Source of the DNA: an uncultured Eubacteriales bacterium
GTDB taxonomy: Bacteria > Bacillota > Clostridia > Lachnospirales > Anaerotignaceae
DNA length: 47,047 nucleotides
NCBI GenBank assembly: GCA_900546215.1
Contig: URCD01000008.1
Location: forward strand, 1-47,047
Direction: 5' to 3'
The notes below the pieces were generated by a model, which was given only the letters and a program-made list of their open reading frames with translations, made no database searches and had not been told where the DNA came from. A program made the translations under genes and the position numbers. Positions 7,613 through 16,365 of this stretch are shown piece after piece (the stretch's first letter is position 1; each line of letters begins with the position of its first letter).

Positions 7613-8017
7613 CTGACACTCACTGCATTCACGGTCATGAATTGATATAATTCCTCCGCATTCAGGACAGGTATATTTTTTCTTCTGCCGTTCCATAAAT
7701 TCTGTTAATCCATACTCTTTTACAAGCATGCTGTTTTCAACTAAGCTTGCCTTATACCGCACATTGTAGCTTTTTTCAAGCCGTTTAATCTGTTTGCACG
7801 GATAAGAGCTGCATTCATAGCAATATGTAAAGCCCATTTCGGTTACGCATTCTTTAATTTTACATTTACGGCAGTGCTCAGGCTTATCTATATCACTGTT
7901 GCCGCAGCCGCTGCATGGCCTTTTGCTGTAACAGTGTTTATAGCAGACCATACAGTTCATTCCGCATGGAGCGAACATGTTGGGGTTGATGTATTCCTCG
8001 GGCATTTTCATTGGCAT
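7592..8017 (-). CDS. DUF3795-type cysteine-rich protein
   Basis: A 141-residue protein with about 17 cysteines in Cys-x2-Cys and Cys-x3-Cys groups. It opens with APCGMNCMVC, the hallmark of DUF3795 proteins, followed by PCSGCGN and CRKCKIKEC, and ends in a separate zinc-ribbon-like CPECGG...CSEC pair. Metal binding (zinc or Fe-S) is likely; the biochemical role of the family is not known. AGAGGA precedes the first of two nearby ATGs, so the start is uncertain by two codons. It stands alone, convergent with the larA operon. Confidence 0.75.
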   Translation of the reverse strand: MPMKMPEEYINPNMFAPCGMNCMVCYKHCYSKRPCSGCGNSDIDKPEHCRKCKIKECVTEMGFTYCYECSSYPCKQIKRLEKSYNVRYKASLVENSMLVKEYGLTEFMERQKKKYTCPECGGIISIHDRECSECQKKAGDI

Positions 8018-8125
8018 TTTATCCTCTGGGCAATATTATAGTTTATTAGGCATATTTTATCATAGCCATGACTAATTTACTACAGATATTACATAATCTT
8101 TTAATACATAAAGCTTTGTGGGGAG

Positions 8126-8155
8126 TTTACAATAGTATGCTTTATATAGTATACT
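8126..8155 (+). promoter_or_regulatory. candidate sigma-A promoter of the mgtC-to-prsA-like operon
   Basis: TTTACA, 18 bases, TATACT. It lies 45 bases before the mgtC start codon. Confidence 0.5.
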
Positions 8156-8200
8156 GAATAATACAACACGAATTTGAATTATTATTCAGGAGGATTGCAT

Positions 8201-8890
8201 ATGGATTTTATTCCTGATTACTTGAGGGAAATTAATATACAGTCTGTAGTATTAAGATTTTTATTTGCGGCTGTCTGCAGCGGCATAATCGGAACCAGCC
8301 GAGGAAGAAGACAGCACGCCGCCGGACTTAGGACGCATCTTTTAGTATGTGTCGGAGCCGCGTCAATAATGATGATAAACCAGTATACGTATCAATACAT
8401 GGGCTGGGGCGGCGATGTAGGCAGAATGGGAGCGCAGGTTGTCAGCGGCATTGGTTTTCTTGGCGCCGGCACAATACTTGTAACTGGCAAGAAACATATA
8501 AAAGGTCTTACCTCTGCCGCTGGACTTTGGGCTTCGGCGTGTATGGGGCTTGCCGTTGGCATAGGCTTTTATGAAGCAGCCGCCGTTATGTGTCTGCTCC
8601 TTTTTATCATATTGTCTGTGCTGGAGCATTTTGACGAGGAATATATAAAGACTTCAAGAGGAAGAATGGTGTATGTGGAATACAGCAGTACAATGCCGTT
8701 AAGCTGCGTAATAAAGGGCGTTAGGGAACAGGGCTGGCATGTAAGCGGTATAGAGCAGATAAACACAAAAATGGAAAATGTCAATTCCTTTGTTTTGATT
8801 ATTGATGTTAAAAACAAAGACATGAGAAATGAAAAGGCTTTTGAGAGGCTTGGGGATATAGAAGGGGTATTTTTTGTCGAGGAAATTTAA
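8201..8890 (+). CDS. MgtC/SapB-family membrane protein
   Basis: The 229-residue protein has four to five hydrophobic helices in its first 140 residues and a soluble ACT-like C-terminal domain. The family signature is clear in GIIGTSRGRRQHAAGLRTHL followed by LVCVGAASIMM, then GVQV-like and GAGTI motifs. MgtC proteins are linked to magnesium limitation and membrane energetics, but no transport activity is proven. The ATG at 8201 with CAGGAGG is chosen over an in-frame start at 8174. It seems to head an operon of unrelated housekeeping genes. Confidence 0.88.
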   Translation: MDFIPDYLREINIQSVVLRFLFAAVCSGIIGTSRGRRQHAAGLRTHLLVCVGAASIMMINQYTYQYMGWGGDVGRMGAQVVSGIGFLGAGTILVTGKKHIKGLTSAAGLWASACMGLAVGIGFYEAAAVMCLLLFIILSVLEHFDEEYIKTSRGRMVYVEYSSTMPLSCVIKGVREQGWHVSGIEQINTKMENVNSFVLIIDVKNKDMRNEKAFERLGDIEGVFFVEEI

Positions 8891-8947
8891 ATGTTATCCT
8901 TGAAAATACTTACGGTCTGTGGCAGAATGTAATCCGAAGGTGAAAAA

Positions 8948-9496
8948 ATGAAGCTTAAAGATTTCAGACAGACCAAAATGGGAAAGTTTTTAAGCAGTTA
9001 TGAACTTACCTATACGAATAAAGAAGGAAAAGAAAAGGTATATGAGATGGTCAGCCGGGAGAGTAATCTGTCGGCCATTTCTGTCGGAAAGCGGACTGCC
9101 GGCGTGGCTGTCGCGGGCTTTATGGATGACAGAATACTTTTGATAAAGGAATTCAGAATGGGTGTAAATGGATATGTATGGGCGTTTCCCGCCGGACTTA
9201 TTGACGGAGATGAAACAGCGGAGCAGGCAGCCAGAAGAGAGCTTAAAGAGGAAACAGGCCTGGACATAACTGAAATAAAGGATATTTTAAAGCCGTCGTT
9301 TTCCTGCAGCGGGGTTACAGACGAAAAAAGCGTTATAATATTCTGTGAGGTAGATGGGGAAATAGAAAAATGTGATTTTCCTGATGAGGAAATACAAGCC
9401 GGATTATATACAAAGGAAGAGGTTAAAATACTGCTAAGAAATGAGTGCTTCTCGGCAAGAAGCCAGGCGGTATGCTATTTATGGGCAAAGGACTGA
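8948..9496 (+). CDS. Nudix hydrolase, ADP-ribose pyrophosphatase-like
   Basis: The 182-residue protein carries a full Nudix box at about residues 83-105 (GLIDGDE, then RELKEETGL), which binds the magnesium ions that cut a diphosphate bond in nucleoside diphosphates linked to another group. The flanking sequence, with the beta-rich N-terminal extension and WAFPAG just before the box, resembles ADP-ribose or GDP-mannose pyrophosphatases. Substrate cannot be settled from sequence. AAGGTG lies five bases before the start. It is five bases from the next gene. Confidence 0.88.
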   Translation: MKLKDFRQTKMGKFLSSYELTYTNKEGKEKVYEMVSRESNLSAISVGKRTAGVAVAGFMDDRILLIKEFRMGVNGYVWAFPAGLIDGDETAEQAARRELKEETGLDITEIKDILKPSFSCSGVTDEKSVIIFCEVDGEIEKCDFPDEEIQAGLYTKEEVKILLRNECFSARSQAVCYLWAKD

Positions 9497-9501
9497 TTTA
9501 A

Positions 9502-10656
9502 ATGACTGATAAATTATTTTATAAAAGCGTTACGGACAGTGAGTTTGAGGCGGAGGTTAAAAGCTGTTTAAAGACTGAAAAAGGCTATCAAATAATTCTT
9601 GACAGGACTCTTTTTTATCCTGAGGGAGGAGGACAGCCTGCTGACAACGGAATAATTGGCAATGCCGAAATTTATGATGTGCAAGACAGCAACGGCGAGG
9701 TCGTACATTATTCGGACAAACCTCTTGAAGTGGGCGCGAAAGTAAAAGGGTTAGTTGATATGGACAGAAGGCACAGGCTTATGCAGCAGCACTCAGGGGA
9801 GCATATAGTTTCCGGGCTTATACATAATAAGTTTGGGTATGATAATGTGGGATTTCATATGGGCAGCGACTGCATTACAATTGATTTTAACGGCACACTG
9901 ACTGAACAGGATTTAGACGGTATAGAAAAAGAGGCCAATGAGATTATATATAGGGATTTTGAACCTCATATATTTTATCCGTCAAGCGAGGAGCTGGCAA
10001 GGCTTGCCTATAGAAGCAAAAAGGAACTTGTAGGAGACGTGAGAATTGTAAGCTTCGCAGAATGCGACACGTGCGCCTGCTGCGGCCTGCATGTAGTAAG
10101 AACCGGAGAGATAGGAATAATAAAGATTATTGGATTTCAAAAATATAAGGGCGGAACGCGAGTCAGCATGCTCGCGGGAAGGCAGGCGTATGAAGACTAT
10201 GCCAAAAAGGACATTGCTGTCCATGGCATATCAACCCTTCTTTCTTCAAAACCATACGAAATTAAAGCGGCGGTTGAAAAGTTAATGAATGAAAGGAACG
10301 AAATTAAGGAACAGCTTGTTTCCGCTAAAAGGAAAATATTTGAGATGAAAATGGCTTCTGTAAAAGACGATGAAAAATGCCCGGTTTTTTTTGAAGACGG
10401 GCTGGAACCGTTTGAGCTAAGACTTTTTGCGGACATGCTTATGGAGAAATTTCCTTCTGCGGCGGTATTTTGCGGAAATGATGAGGAAGGCTACAAATAC
10501 GCTATAGGAAGCAACAAGGGTGATGTTGTATTATTCATTAAAGAGGCTAATAATGCGTTAAACGGCAAGGGCGGCGGCAAGGGAAACATGGTGCAGGGGT
10601 CTTTTGCGGCAAAGGCCGATGAGATAGAGAGATATGTATGGAATGGATTAAAATAA
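9502..10656 (+). CDS. AlaX-type alanyl-tRNA editing protein with DHHA1 domain
   Basis: The 384-residue protein resembles the editing half of alanyl-tRNA synthetase without its catalytic core. It has FYPEGGGQPAD near residue 40, the zinc motif HSGEH (His97, His101) and a second metal pair in CACCGLHV. The C-terminal third has a coiled stretch and a DHHA1-like end with GGGKGNMVQGSF. Such proteins remove serine or glycine wrongly loaded on tRNA-Ala in trans. It has no visible standard ribosome site beyond the coupling to the Nudix gene just upstream. Confidence 0.88.
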   Translation: MTDKLFYKSVTDSEFEAEVKSCLKTEKGYQIILDRTLFYPEGGGQPADNGIIGNAEIYDVQDSNGEVVHYSDKPLEVGAKVKGLVDMDRRHRLMQQHSGEHIVSGLIHNKFGYDNVGFHMGSDCITIDFNGTLTEQDLDGIEKEANEIIYRDFEPHIFYPSSEELARLAYRSKKELVGDVRIVSFAECDTCACCGLHVVRTGEIGIIKIIGFQKYKGGTRVSMLAGRQAYEDYAKKDIAVHGISTLLSSKPYEIKAAVEKLMNERNEIKEQLVSAKRKIFEMKMASVKDDEKCPVFFEDGLEPFELRLFADMLMEKFPSAAVFCGNDEEGYKYAIGSNKGDVVLFIKEANNALNGKGGGKGNMVQGSFAAKADEIERYVWNGLK

Positions 10657-10742
10657 TAATTTCAGCGGCAGTTCTTATATTTTTAGCCGTCATGGTGTAT
10701 AGGACTATGTTCGCAGGAGTATTTAACAGCAGAGGTAATGAT

Positions 10743-11366
10743 ATGTATGTAATTATAGGACTCGGAAATCCGGGAAATCAGTATTCGCAGACAAAGCACA
10801 ATGTAGGCTTCAGGGTCATAGACAGGCTGGCTGACAGATATAATATAGATGTGTCAAAGTTTAAGCATAAGGCACTTGTGGGAGACGGAATGATAAGCGG
10901 GAAAAAGGTTATGCTTGTAAAACCTCAGACTTATATGAACCTAAGCGGCGAAAGCGTAAAAGAGATAATGTCTTTTTATAAGGTGCCCATTGAGAATATG
11001 ATTGTGGTGTACGACGATACAAGCTTAGCCCTGAGCCTCATAAGAATCAGGGAGAAGGGCAGTGCGGGAGGACACAACGGCATTAAAAATATCATCAGCC
11101 ATATGGGAAGCGATGTATTTAACAGGGTTAAGGTTGGCATAGGCGAAAAGCCTAACGGCTGGGATTTGGCGGATTATGTCCTTGCTAAATTCAGTGAGGA
11201 TGAGGAGCCGCTGATTTTAAGCGGCATTGATAAGGCGGCGCAGGCCGTGGAGCTCTTTATATCGCAGGGAATAAAAGACGCAATGAATAAATTTAACGCA
11301 AAAAACATAATTAAGGTTAAAGAAAAAGAGGAAGATAAGGAAAAAAGCAGGGAAGAAAACAAATAA
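10743..11366 (+). CDS. pth: peptidyl-tRNA hydrolase
   Basis: Pth releases tRNA from peptidyl-tRNA that drops off ribosomes. The 207-residue product has IIGLGNPG with Asn9 and His19, KPQTYMNLSG, DDTSLALS and GSAGGHNG, all conserved in the family. The ATG at 10743 has AGAGGT six bases upstream and gives the canonical N-terminus. The frame is, however, open 35 codons further back to an ATG at 10638 and would add a hydrophobic helix; see findings. A Lys/Glu-rich tail of about 17 residues ends the protein. The pth-mfd order is common in Firmicutes. Confidence 0.95.
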   Translation: MYVIIGLGNPGNQYSQTKHNVGFRVIDRLADRYNIDVSKFKHKALVGDGMISGKKVMLVKPQTYMNLSGESVKEIMSFYKVPIENMIVVYDDTSLALSLIRIREKGSAGGHNGIKNIISHMGSDVFNRVKVGIGEKPNGWDLADYVLAKFSEDEEPLILSGIDKAAQAVELFISQGIKDAMNKFNAKNIIKVKEKEEDKEKSREENK

Positions 11367-11379
11367 GAGGTGATGTCCT

Positions 11380-14300
11380 GTGAAGTGGCTGACAGAACCG
11401 CTTAGGGAAATTGCAGATTACAGATATCTGATTGAAAATATACAAACTAAAAACACTCCTGTTCTGGCAACAGGAGTTATTGACGTGCAGAAAACACAGC
11501 TTATTTATTCGATTTGTGAGGAGCTGGACTCTAAGGCTCTGATTATTGCCTACGATGAGACAGCCGCCAAAAATATCTGTAATGATATTTCAATGCTTAA
11601 CGCGAAGGCGCTATATTATCCTGCCAAGGACTTTATTTTTTATAGTGCCGATGTACATTCAAGCGATATAACAAAGCAGAGATTTAAAGCTATAGACGAC
11701 CTTTTAAGAGGAGAGGCGGATTTTGTATGTACAACCGCTGAAGCCCTTTTTGAGAGGCTGATGACAAAAAAGGTCATGCAGAGCTATGTTTTAGAACTTA
11801 AAGAGGGGGATATAATTTCTCTTGACGAACTTGTAAAAAGCCTTGTATTTATGGGCTATGAAAGAAGCGATACAGTTGAAGGAGTTGGGCAGTTTGCCCT
11901 GAGGGGCGGAATAATTGATATCTATTCCCCTGTACACGAAACGGCGGTAAGAATTGAGTTTTGGGATGATGAGATCGACTCGGTGCGAGCTTTTGATGTA
12001 ATGAGCCAGCGTTCACTGTCGCGCGCCGACAAAATAAGAATATTTCCGGTAAAGGAAATACTGTTTGGCACTGAGGAGGCTGAAGCCGCCGCTGACAAAA
12101 TGGAAGCGGATATGCTTAAGGCAGTGAAAAGCTACGGCAAAAAGGGCTGTGACGAGGCTGCCGAAAATATAAAGAATACTGTTGGCGAAGCTGTTGATAA
12201 GCTGAGAAACGGTATAAACGATATAGGAGCGTTTATTAATTATCTGTCGGTGGAGACGGTAAGCCTTTTTGACTACCTTCCTGAAAATACAATAATTTTC
12301 TATGACGAGCCTAAAAAAATGAGAGCGCATGTTGACTCTGTATACGAGGAATTTTCCGAAAGCATGAAGGAAAGGCTTGAAAGAGGCTATATACTTCCAA
12401 GGCAGACGGGGCTTATATTTGATATAAACGATATTTACAGATATTCGTCAAAATTCAGAGAGGTTCTGTTCTGCGGTGTAACTCAAAGCGTGCCTGATTT
12501 CAAAATAAAGGGAATATCCAGCTTTGCCGTAAAGGCGTCAGCTGCCTTCAATAATAAATTCGAGTTGTTTTATGACGAAGTAAAATATCTCAAAAGCGAG
12601 GGCTACAGAACTGTTATTTTTGGCGGAGGCGAAAGCCGCTGTGAAAGAATATCCAGGGAATTAGCCAGCCATGGGATAGAAGCGGCATTAATAGGTGAAG
12701 GCTCGGATTTCAGCCCTGTAAAGGGAGGCGTTTATATATGCAGAGGAAAGCTGACAAAGGGCTTTGAATATTCGGATATAAAGTTCGCCGTGTTTTCTTT
12801 AAGCGAGATTACGGGAGAACAGGGGCTTAAAAGAAAACGTAAGCACAGCAAAAAGGGAAAGGCAATCGAAAGCTTTACCGACCTTAAGGTCGGGGATTAT
12901 GTGGTGCATGAAAGCCACGGTATCGGTGTTTACAGAGGACTTGAGAATATATCTGTAGACGGGATGAACAAGGATTATTTGAAAATCTCATACAATGGGG
13001 GAAGTAATCTTTATGTCCCTGTAAACCAAATGGACCTTGTTCAAAAGTATATCGGAAGCGACGGCACAAGACCCAAGCTAAATAAGCTGGGAGGCAGCGA
13101 CTGGGGAAAAATGAAATCCAAGGTCAGAGCGGCGGTTGCGATACTTGCAGAGGACCTTGTCCAAATATACGCTAAAAGGCAGGCTGCGCAGGGCTTTAAA
13201 TATTCACAGGATACGTCGTGGCAGAGGGAATTTGAAGAGAGCTTTGACTACACTGAAACCGACGACCAGCTGAATGCGGTTGAGGATATCAAAAGGGACA
13301 TGGAGTCAGGAAAGGTTATGGATAGGCTGGTCTGCGGCGACGTAGGATACGGTAAAACAGAGGTTGCAATAAGGGCGGCCTTTAAGACCGTTCAGGACGG
13401 AAAGCAGGTGGCATATCTTGTGCCCACTACAATTCTGGCTCAGCAGCACTATTCAACCTTTACAAAAAGAATGGCGGATTATCCAGTGCAGACAGAACTT
13501 TTAAACCGCTTCAGAACTGCCAAAGAACAGAAGCAGTCTATAAAAAATCTTGAGAGCGGTATGTCTGATATTGTCATAGGAACCCACAGACTGCTGTCCA
13601 AGGACGTTAAGTTTAAGGATTTAGGGCTTATAATAGTTGACGAGGAGCAGCGTTTTGGCGTTGCCCATAAGGAAAAGCTTAAAAGTATAAAAGAAAATGT
13701 AAATGTACTTACCCTTACCGCAACCCCTATACCAAGAACTCTGCATATGAGCCTTTCGGGCATAAGGGACATGAGCCTGCTTGAGGAGCCGCCGGAGGAG
13801 AGGCTTCCCGTCCAGACCTTTGTAATGGAAAGCAACGAACAGTTTGTAAGGGACGCAATTCATAGGGAGCTGGCAAGGGGAGGACAGGTTTATTATCTGC
13901 ATAACCGTATAGACAATATATACGAGACAGCGGCGAAGCTGCAAAAGCTTGTGCCTGAGGCAAGAATACAATATGCCCATGGCAGAATGAGTGAGCGAGA
14001 GCTGGAAGGTATTATGGAGGACTTTATCGAGGGCGATACAGATGTGCTTGTGTGTACTACGATAATTGAAACCGGCCTTGATATACCAAACGTAAATACT
14101 ATAATAATACAGGACGCGGACAAAATGGGGCTGTCGCAGCTTTACCAGCTCAGAGGACGAGTCGGAAGAAGCAGCAGAACCGCTTACGCCTATTTCATGT
14201 ATCGAAAGGACAAGGTGCTGCAGGAAACAGCCGAAAAACGTCTGCAGACAATTCGTGAATTTACGGAATTTGGATCGGGCTTCAAAATAGCCATGAGGGA

Positions 14301-14892
14301 CTTGGAAATAAGAGGAGCAGGGTCTCTGCTTGGCGCCGAACAGCATGGTCATATGGAAACTGTAGGATATGATATGTACTGTAAGCTTCTGGATGAAGCG
14401 GTTTGCAGGCTTAAAGGAATTGAAAAAAGCGATAGCTTTGAAACATCTGTGGATATTAATGTAAATGCCTATATACCGGATTATTATATAGAAAATGAGG
14501 AACAGAGACTGGAAATTTATAAAAAAATATCCCTTATTAATACGATGGATAACTTTTATGATGTTCAGGAGGAAATTGAGGACAGGTTCGGGACGCTGCC
14601 TAAATGCGTTCAAACATTATTGGATGTTGCGCTTCTTAAATCTGCCGCCCATAAATTGGACATAATATCTATAGCGGAAAAGCAGAAGAATATAGTTGTT
14701 ACCTTTAAATCGGACGCAAAGGTTGATACTGGAAAAATTACGGAGCTTCTGACAATGAAAAACAGTCCTTATATGTTCACAGCTTCAAAGGAACCTTATA
14801 TAACGATTAAAACTTCTCCGAAGGACGGACTTAATGTTTTAGATTACATTAAAAATTTCCTTCAAAATTTAACTATGGTTGAAAGTAACTAA
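11380..14892 (+). CDS. mfd: transcription-repair coupling factor
   Basis: Mfd pushes stalled RNA polymerase off DNA damage and recruits UvrA. The 1170 residues show all parts in order: UvrB-like N-terminal module, CarD-like polymerase-binding domain around 495-560 (LKVGDYVVHESHGIGVY), helicase Walker A GDVGYGKTE near 655, the DEEQ box in VDEEQRFG, TATPIPRTLHMS, QLRGRVGRSSR and a C-terminal TRCF domain. It starts with GTG; AGAGGTGA is well placed. It follows pth by 13 bases. Long open frames on the opposite strand inside this gene are shadows. Confidence 0.97.
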   Translation: MKWLTEPLREIADYRYLIENIQTKNTPVLATGVIDVQKTQLIYSICEELDSKALIIAYDETAAKNICNDISMLNAKALYYPAKDFIFYSADVHSSDITKQRFKAIDDLLRGEADFVCTTAEALFERLMTKKVMQSYVLELKEGDIISLDELVKSLVFMGYERSDTVEGVGQFALRGGIIDIYSPVHETAVRIEFWDDEIDSVRAFDVMSQRSLSRADKIRIFPVKEILFGTEEAEAAADKMEADMLKAVKSYGKKGCDEAAENIKNTVGEAVDKLRNGINDIGAFINYLSVETVSLFDYLPENTIIFYDEPKKMRAHVDSVYEEFSESMKERLERGYILPRQTGLIFDINDIYRYSSKFREVLFCGVTQSVPDFKIKGISSFAVKASAAFNNKFELFYDEVKYLKSEGYRTVIFGGGESRCERISRELASHGIEAALIGEGSDFSPVKGGVYICRGKLTKGFEYSDIKFAVFSLSEITGEQGLKRKRKHSKKGKAIESFTDLKVGDYVVHESHGIGVYRGLENISVDGMNKDYLKISYNGGSNLYVPVNQMDLVQKYIGSDGTRPKLNKLGGSDWGKMKSKVRAAVAILAEDLVQIYAKRQAAQGFKYSQDTSWQREFEESFDYTETDDQLNAVEDIKRDMESGKVMDRLVCGDVGYGKTEVAIRAAFKTVQDGKQVAYLVPTTILAQQHYSTFTKRMADYPVQTELLNRFRTAKEQKQSIKNLESGMSDIVIGTHRLLSKDVKFKDLGLIIVDEEQRFGVAHKEKLKSIKENVNVLTLTATPIPRTLHMSLSGIRDMSLLEEPPEERLPVQTFVMESNEQFVRDAIHRELARGGQVYYLHNRIDNIYETAAKLQKLVPEARIQYAHGRMSERELEGIMEDFIEGDTDVLVCTTIIETGLDIPNVNTIIIQDADKMGLSQLYQLRGRVGRSSRTAYAYFMYRKDKVLQETAEKRLQTIREFTEFGSGFKIAMRDLEIRGAGSLLGAEQHGHMETVGYDMYCKLLDEAVCRLKGIEKSDSFETSVDINVNAYIPDYYIENEEQRLEIYKKISLINTMDNFYDVQEEIEDRFGTLPKCVQTLLDVALLKSAAHKLDIISIAEKQKNIVVTFKSDAKVDTGKITELLTMKNSPYMFTASKEPYITIKTSPKDGLNVLDYIKNFLQNLTMVESN

Positions 14893-14928
14893 AAAATATG
14901 TATAATGAAACAAAAGGAGGACTGTGCT

Positions 14929-15642
14929 ATGAGAAAGTTCATACTGTGTATAGCTTTAACAGCGGCGCTTATAGCCGGATGCAGTCCGGTGAAGGAGAAG
15001 GCTGATGAAAGCTATGTTGTAAAAATAAATAATACAGCGGTTTCGAGGGAAGAATTTAACATATATCTCTACGAAACACAAAAAAGCTTTGAGGCCCTCG
15101 GAGGGGAAGATATATGGGAGACCGATTTTGACGGAAGGTCGGCCGAAAGCGTTGCAAAGGATAATACGCTTTCTACTGTAACACTTGTAAAGCTGGCGGA
15201 GGAAAGGGCTGTTAAAAACGGCATAACTCTTGACGATACTGAAAAGGAAGATGCGCAGACAGAGGCGGAAGCAATGTATGATGAGCTTACCGACAGCCAG
15301 CGGGAAGCAATCGGCGCTGATAAAGAGCTTTATTATGAGGTTATGCTGGAAAACTTTCTGTACAATAAGGTATATGATGATACTGTTAAGGATTACACCG
15401 TAAGCGATGAGGACTTTGAAGGCTACTACAGCTCGAATCTGGAGGAGCTTAAGAATCAGTATCGGGAGAACGTAAGTAGTGATGAGCCGATAAACGAGGC
15501 CGCGGTAAAGGATTACAGCCGCAGTAATTTTGAGAAGTATATGAAGCAGCTGTATTTTTCCAAGGAATATGAAAAATGGGAAAGTTCAGCTATAATTGAG
15601 AAAAACAGCGAAGTTTGGAATACAATAACGCTCATAAGATAG
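14929..15642 (+). CDS. SurA/PrsA-like lipoprotein without PPIase domain
   Basis: The 237-residue protein begins with a lipoprotein signal peptide ending LIAGC at residue 18-22, so it should be anchored outside the cytoplasmic membrane. After this comes a SurA-N-like chaperone region: VVKINNTAVSREEFNIYL, a helical bundle, and a second helical part with KNQYRENV and KQLYFSKEYEKW. The parvulin-type prolyl isomerase domain usual in PrsA is absent, so I infer a holdase-like folding helper. The ATG at 14929 with AAAGGAGG is chosen over an earlier in-frame start. It follows mfd by 36 bases. Confidence 0.75.
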   Translation: MRKFILCIALTAALIAGCSPVKEKADESYVVKINNTAVSREEFNIYLYETQKSFEALGGEDIWETDFDGRSAESVAKDNTLSTVTLVKLAEERAVKNGITLDDTEKEDAQTEAEAMYDELTDSQREAIGADKELYYEVMLENFLYNKVYDDTVKDYTVSDEDFEGYYSSNLEELKNQYRENVSSDEPINEAAVKDYSRSNFEKYMKQLYFSKEYEKWESSAIIEKNSEVWNTITLIR

Positions 15643-15648
15643 ATAAAG

Positions 15649-15720
15649 GCAGGGGATATGCCTTGACGTTTTTACAGAGATGATGTAAAATTAGTTAGGG
15701 ATATATAACCCCTGCTTTTT
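15649..15720. repeat. inverted repeat enclosing the ferritin promoter
   Basis: GCAGGGG at 15649-15655 is matched by CCCCTGC at 15709-15715, followed by TTTTT. In a read-through transcript from the upstream operon this would form a terminator with a 53-base loop. In DNA it is a pair of half-sites on either side of the ferritin promoter. Confidence 0.5.
15663..15691 (+). promoter_or_regulatory. sigma-A promoter of the ferritin gene
   Basis: TTGACG, 17 bases, TAAAAT; close to consensus and about 55 bases before the start codon. Confidence 0.6.
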
Positions 15721-15746
15721 AAATGTGTTTACGGAGGTATTTTAAT

Positions 15747-16256
15747 ATGGAAAAAGAAGTAGCAAAATTATTAAATGAACAAATAAATAAAGAATTTTAT
15801 TCTGCTTACCTATATCTTGCAATTGCTAATTTTTATACAGAAAAGGGATTAGATGGATTTGCTAATTGGTATGAAATACAGGCCAAAGAGGAACAGGACC
15901 ATGCAATGCTCATGTATAAATACTTGCATAACAATGATGTTTCTGTGACTTTTGCCGCAGTTGATAAACCTGAAACAAGCTTTACAACGCTTATGGATCC
16001 GCTTGTTGCGGGACTTGAGCATGAGCGCTATGTAACTTCTCTGATAAATAAAATATATTCGGAGGCTCAAAAGGCAAATGATTTCCGTACTGTACAGTTT
16101 TTAGATTGGTTTGTTAAGGAACAGGGTGAGGAAGAAAAGAACTCAAGCGATCTTATTACAAAAATGAAATTATTTGGAGACGACGCCAGAAGTCTTTATA
16201 TGCTTAACAGCGAGCTGATGAGCAGAGTATATGCAGCTCCGTCCCTTGTTATTTAA
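15747..16256 (+). CDS. non-haem ferritin
   Basis: The 169-residue, all-helical protein matches bacterial FtnA-type ferritins, which oxidise Fe(II) and store iron in a 24-subunit shell. Ferroxidase ligands are visible as Glu16 (NKEFYSAYLYL), Glu49 and His52 in KEEQDHA, Glu95 region in LEHERYVTSL and the EQGEEEKN segment near 130. The absence of the C-terminal Cys pairs excludes rubrerythrin. The ATG at 15747 has ACGGAGG upstream; an earlier in-frame ATG at 15723 lacks one. It is monocistronic, with a strong promoter before it and a terminator after it. Confidence 0.93.
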   Translation: MEKEVAKLLNEQINKEFYSAYLYLAIANFYTEKGLDGFANWYEIQAKEEQDHAMLMYKYLHNNDVSVTFAAVDKPETSFTTLMDPLVAGLEHERYVTSLINKIYSEAQKANDFRTVQFLDWFVKEQGEEEKNSSDLITKMKLFGDDARSLYMLNSELMSRVYAAPSLVI

Positions 16257-16267
16257 AGCTGATTAGA

Positions 16268-16305
16268 AAGCCTTGGCACATTAATGTGCCAAGGCTTCTT
16301 TTTAT
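16268..16305 (+). terminator. intrinsic terminator of the ferritin gene
   Basis: A perfect 15-bp palindrome AAGCCTTGGCACATT/AATGTGCCAAGGCTT is followed by CTTTTTATTT. Confidence 0.93.
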
Positions 16306-16333
16306 TTACAGAAAAATCAATTTCATGTATGAT
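16305..16333 (+). promoter_or_regulatory. sigma-A promoter of the aldo/keto reductase gene
   Basis: TTTACA, 17 bases, TATGAT, directly after the ferritin terminator. Confidence 0.55.
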
Positions 16334-16365
16334 ATAAATATCAAATTATAAGGAGGATTAACTCA

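Noticed and set aside
13621..14613. 330-codon frame opposite mfd
   Set aside because: The mfd motifs across this stretch are unmistakable; the opposite frame is a by-product of codon bias.
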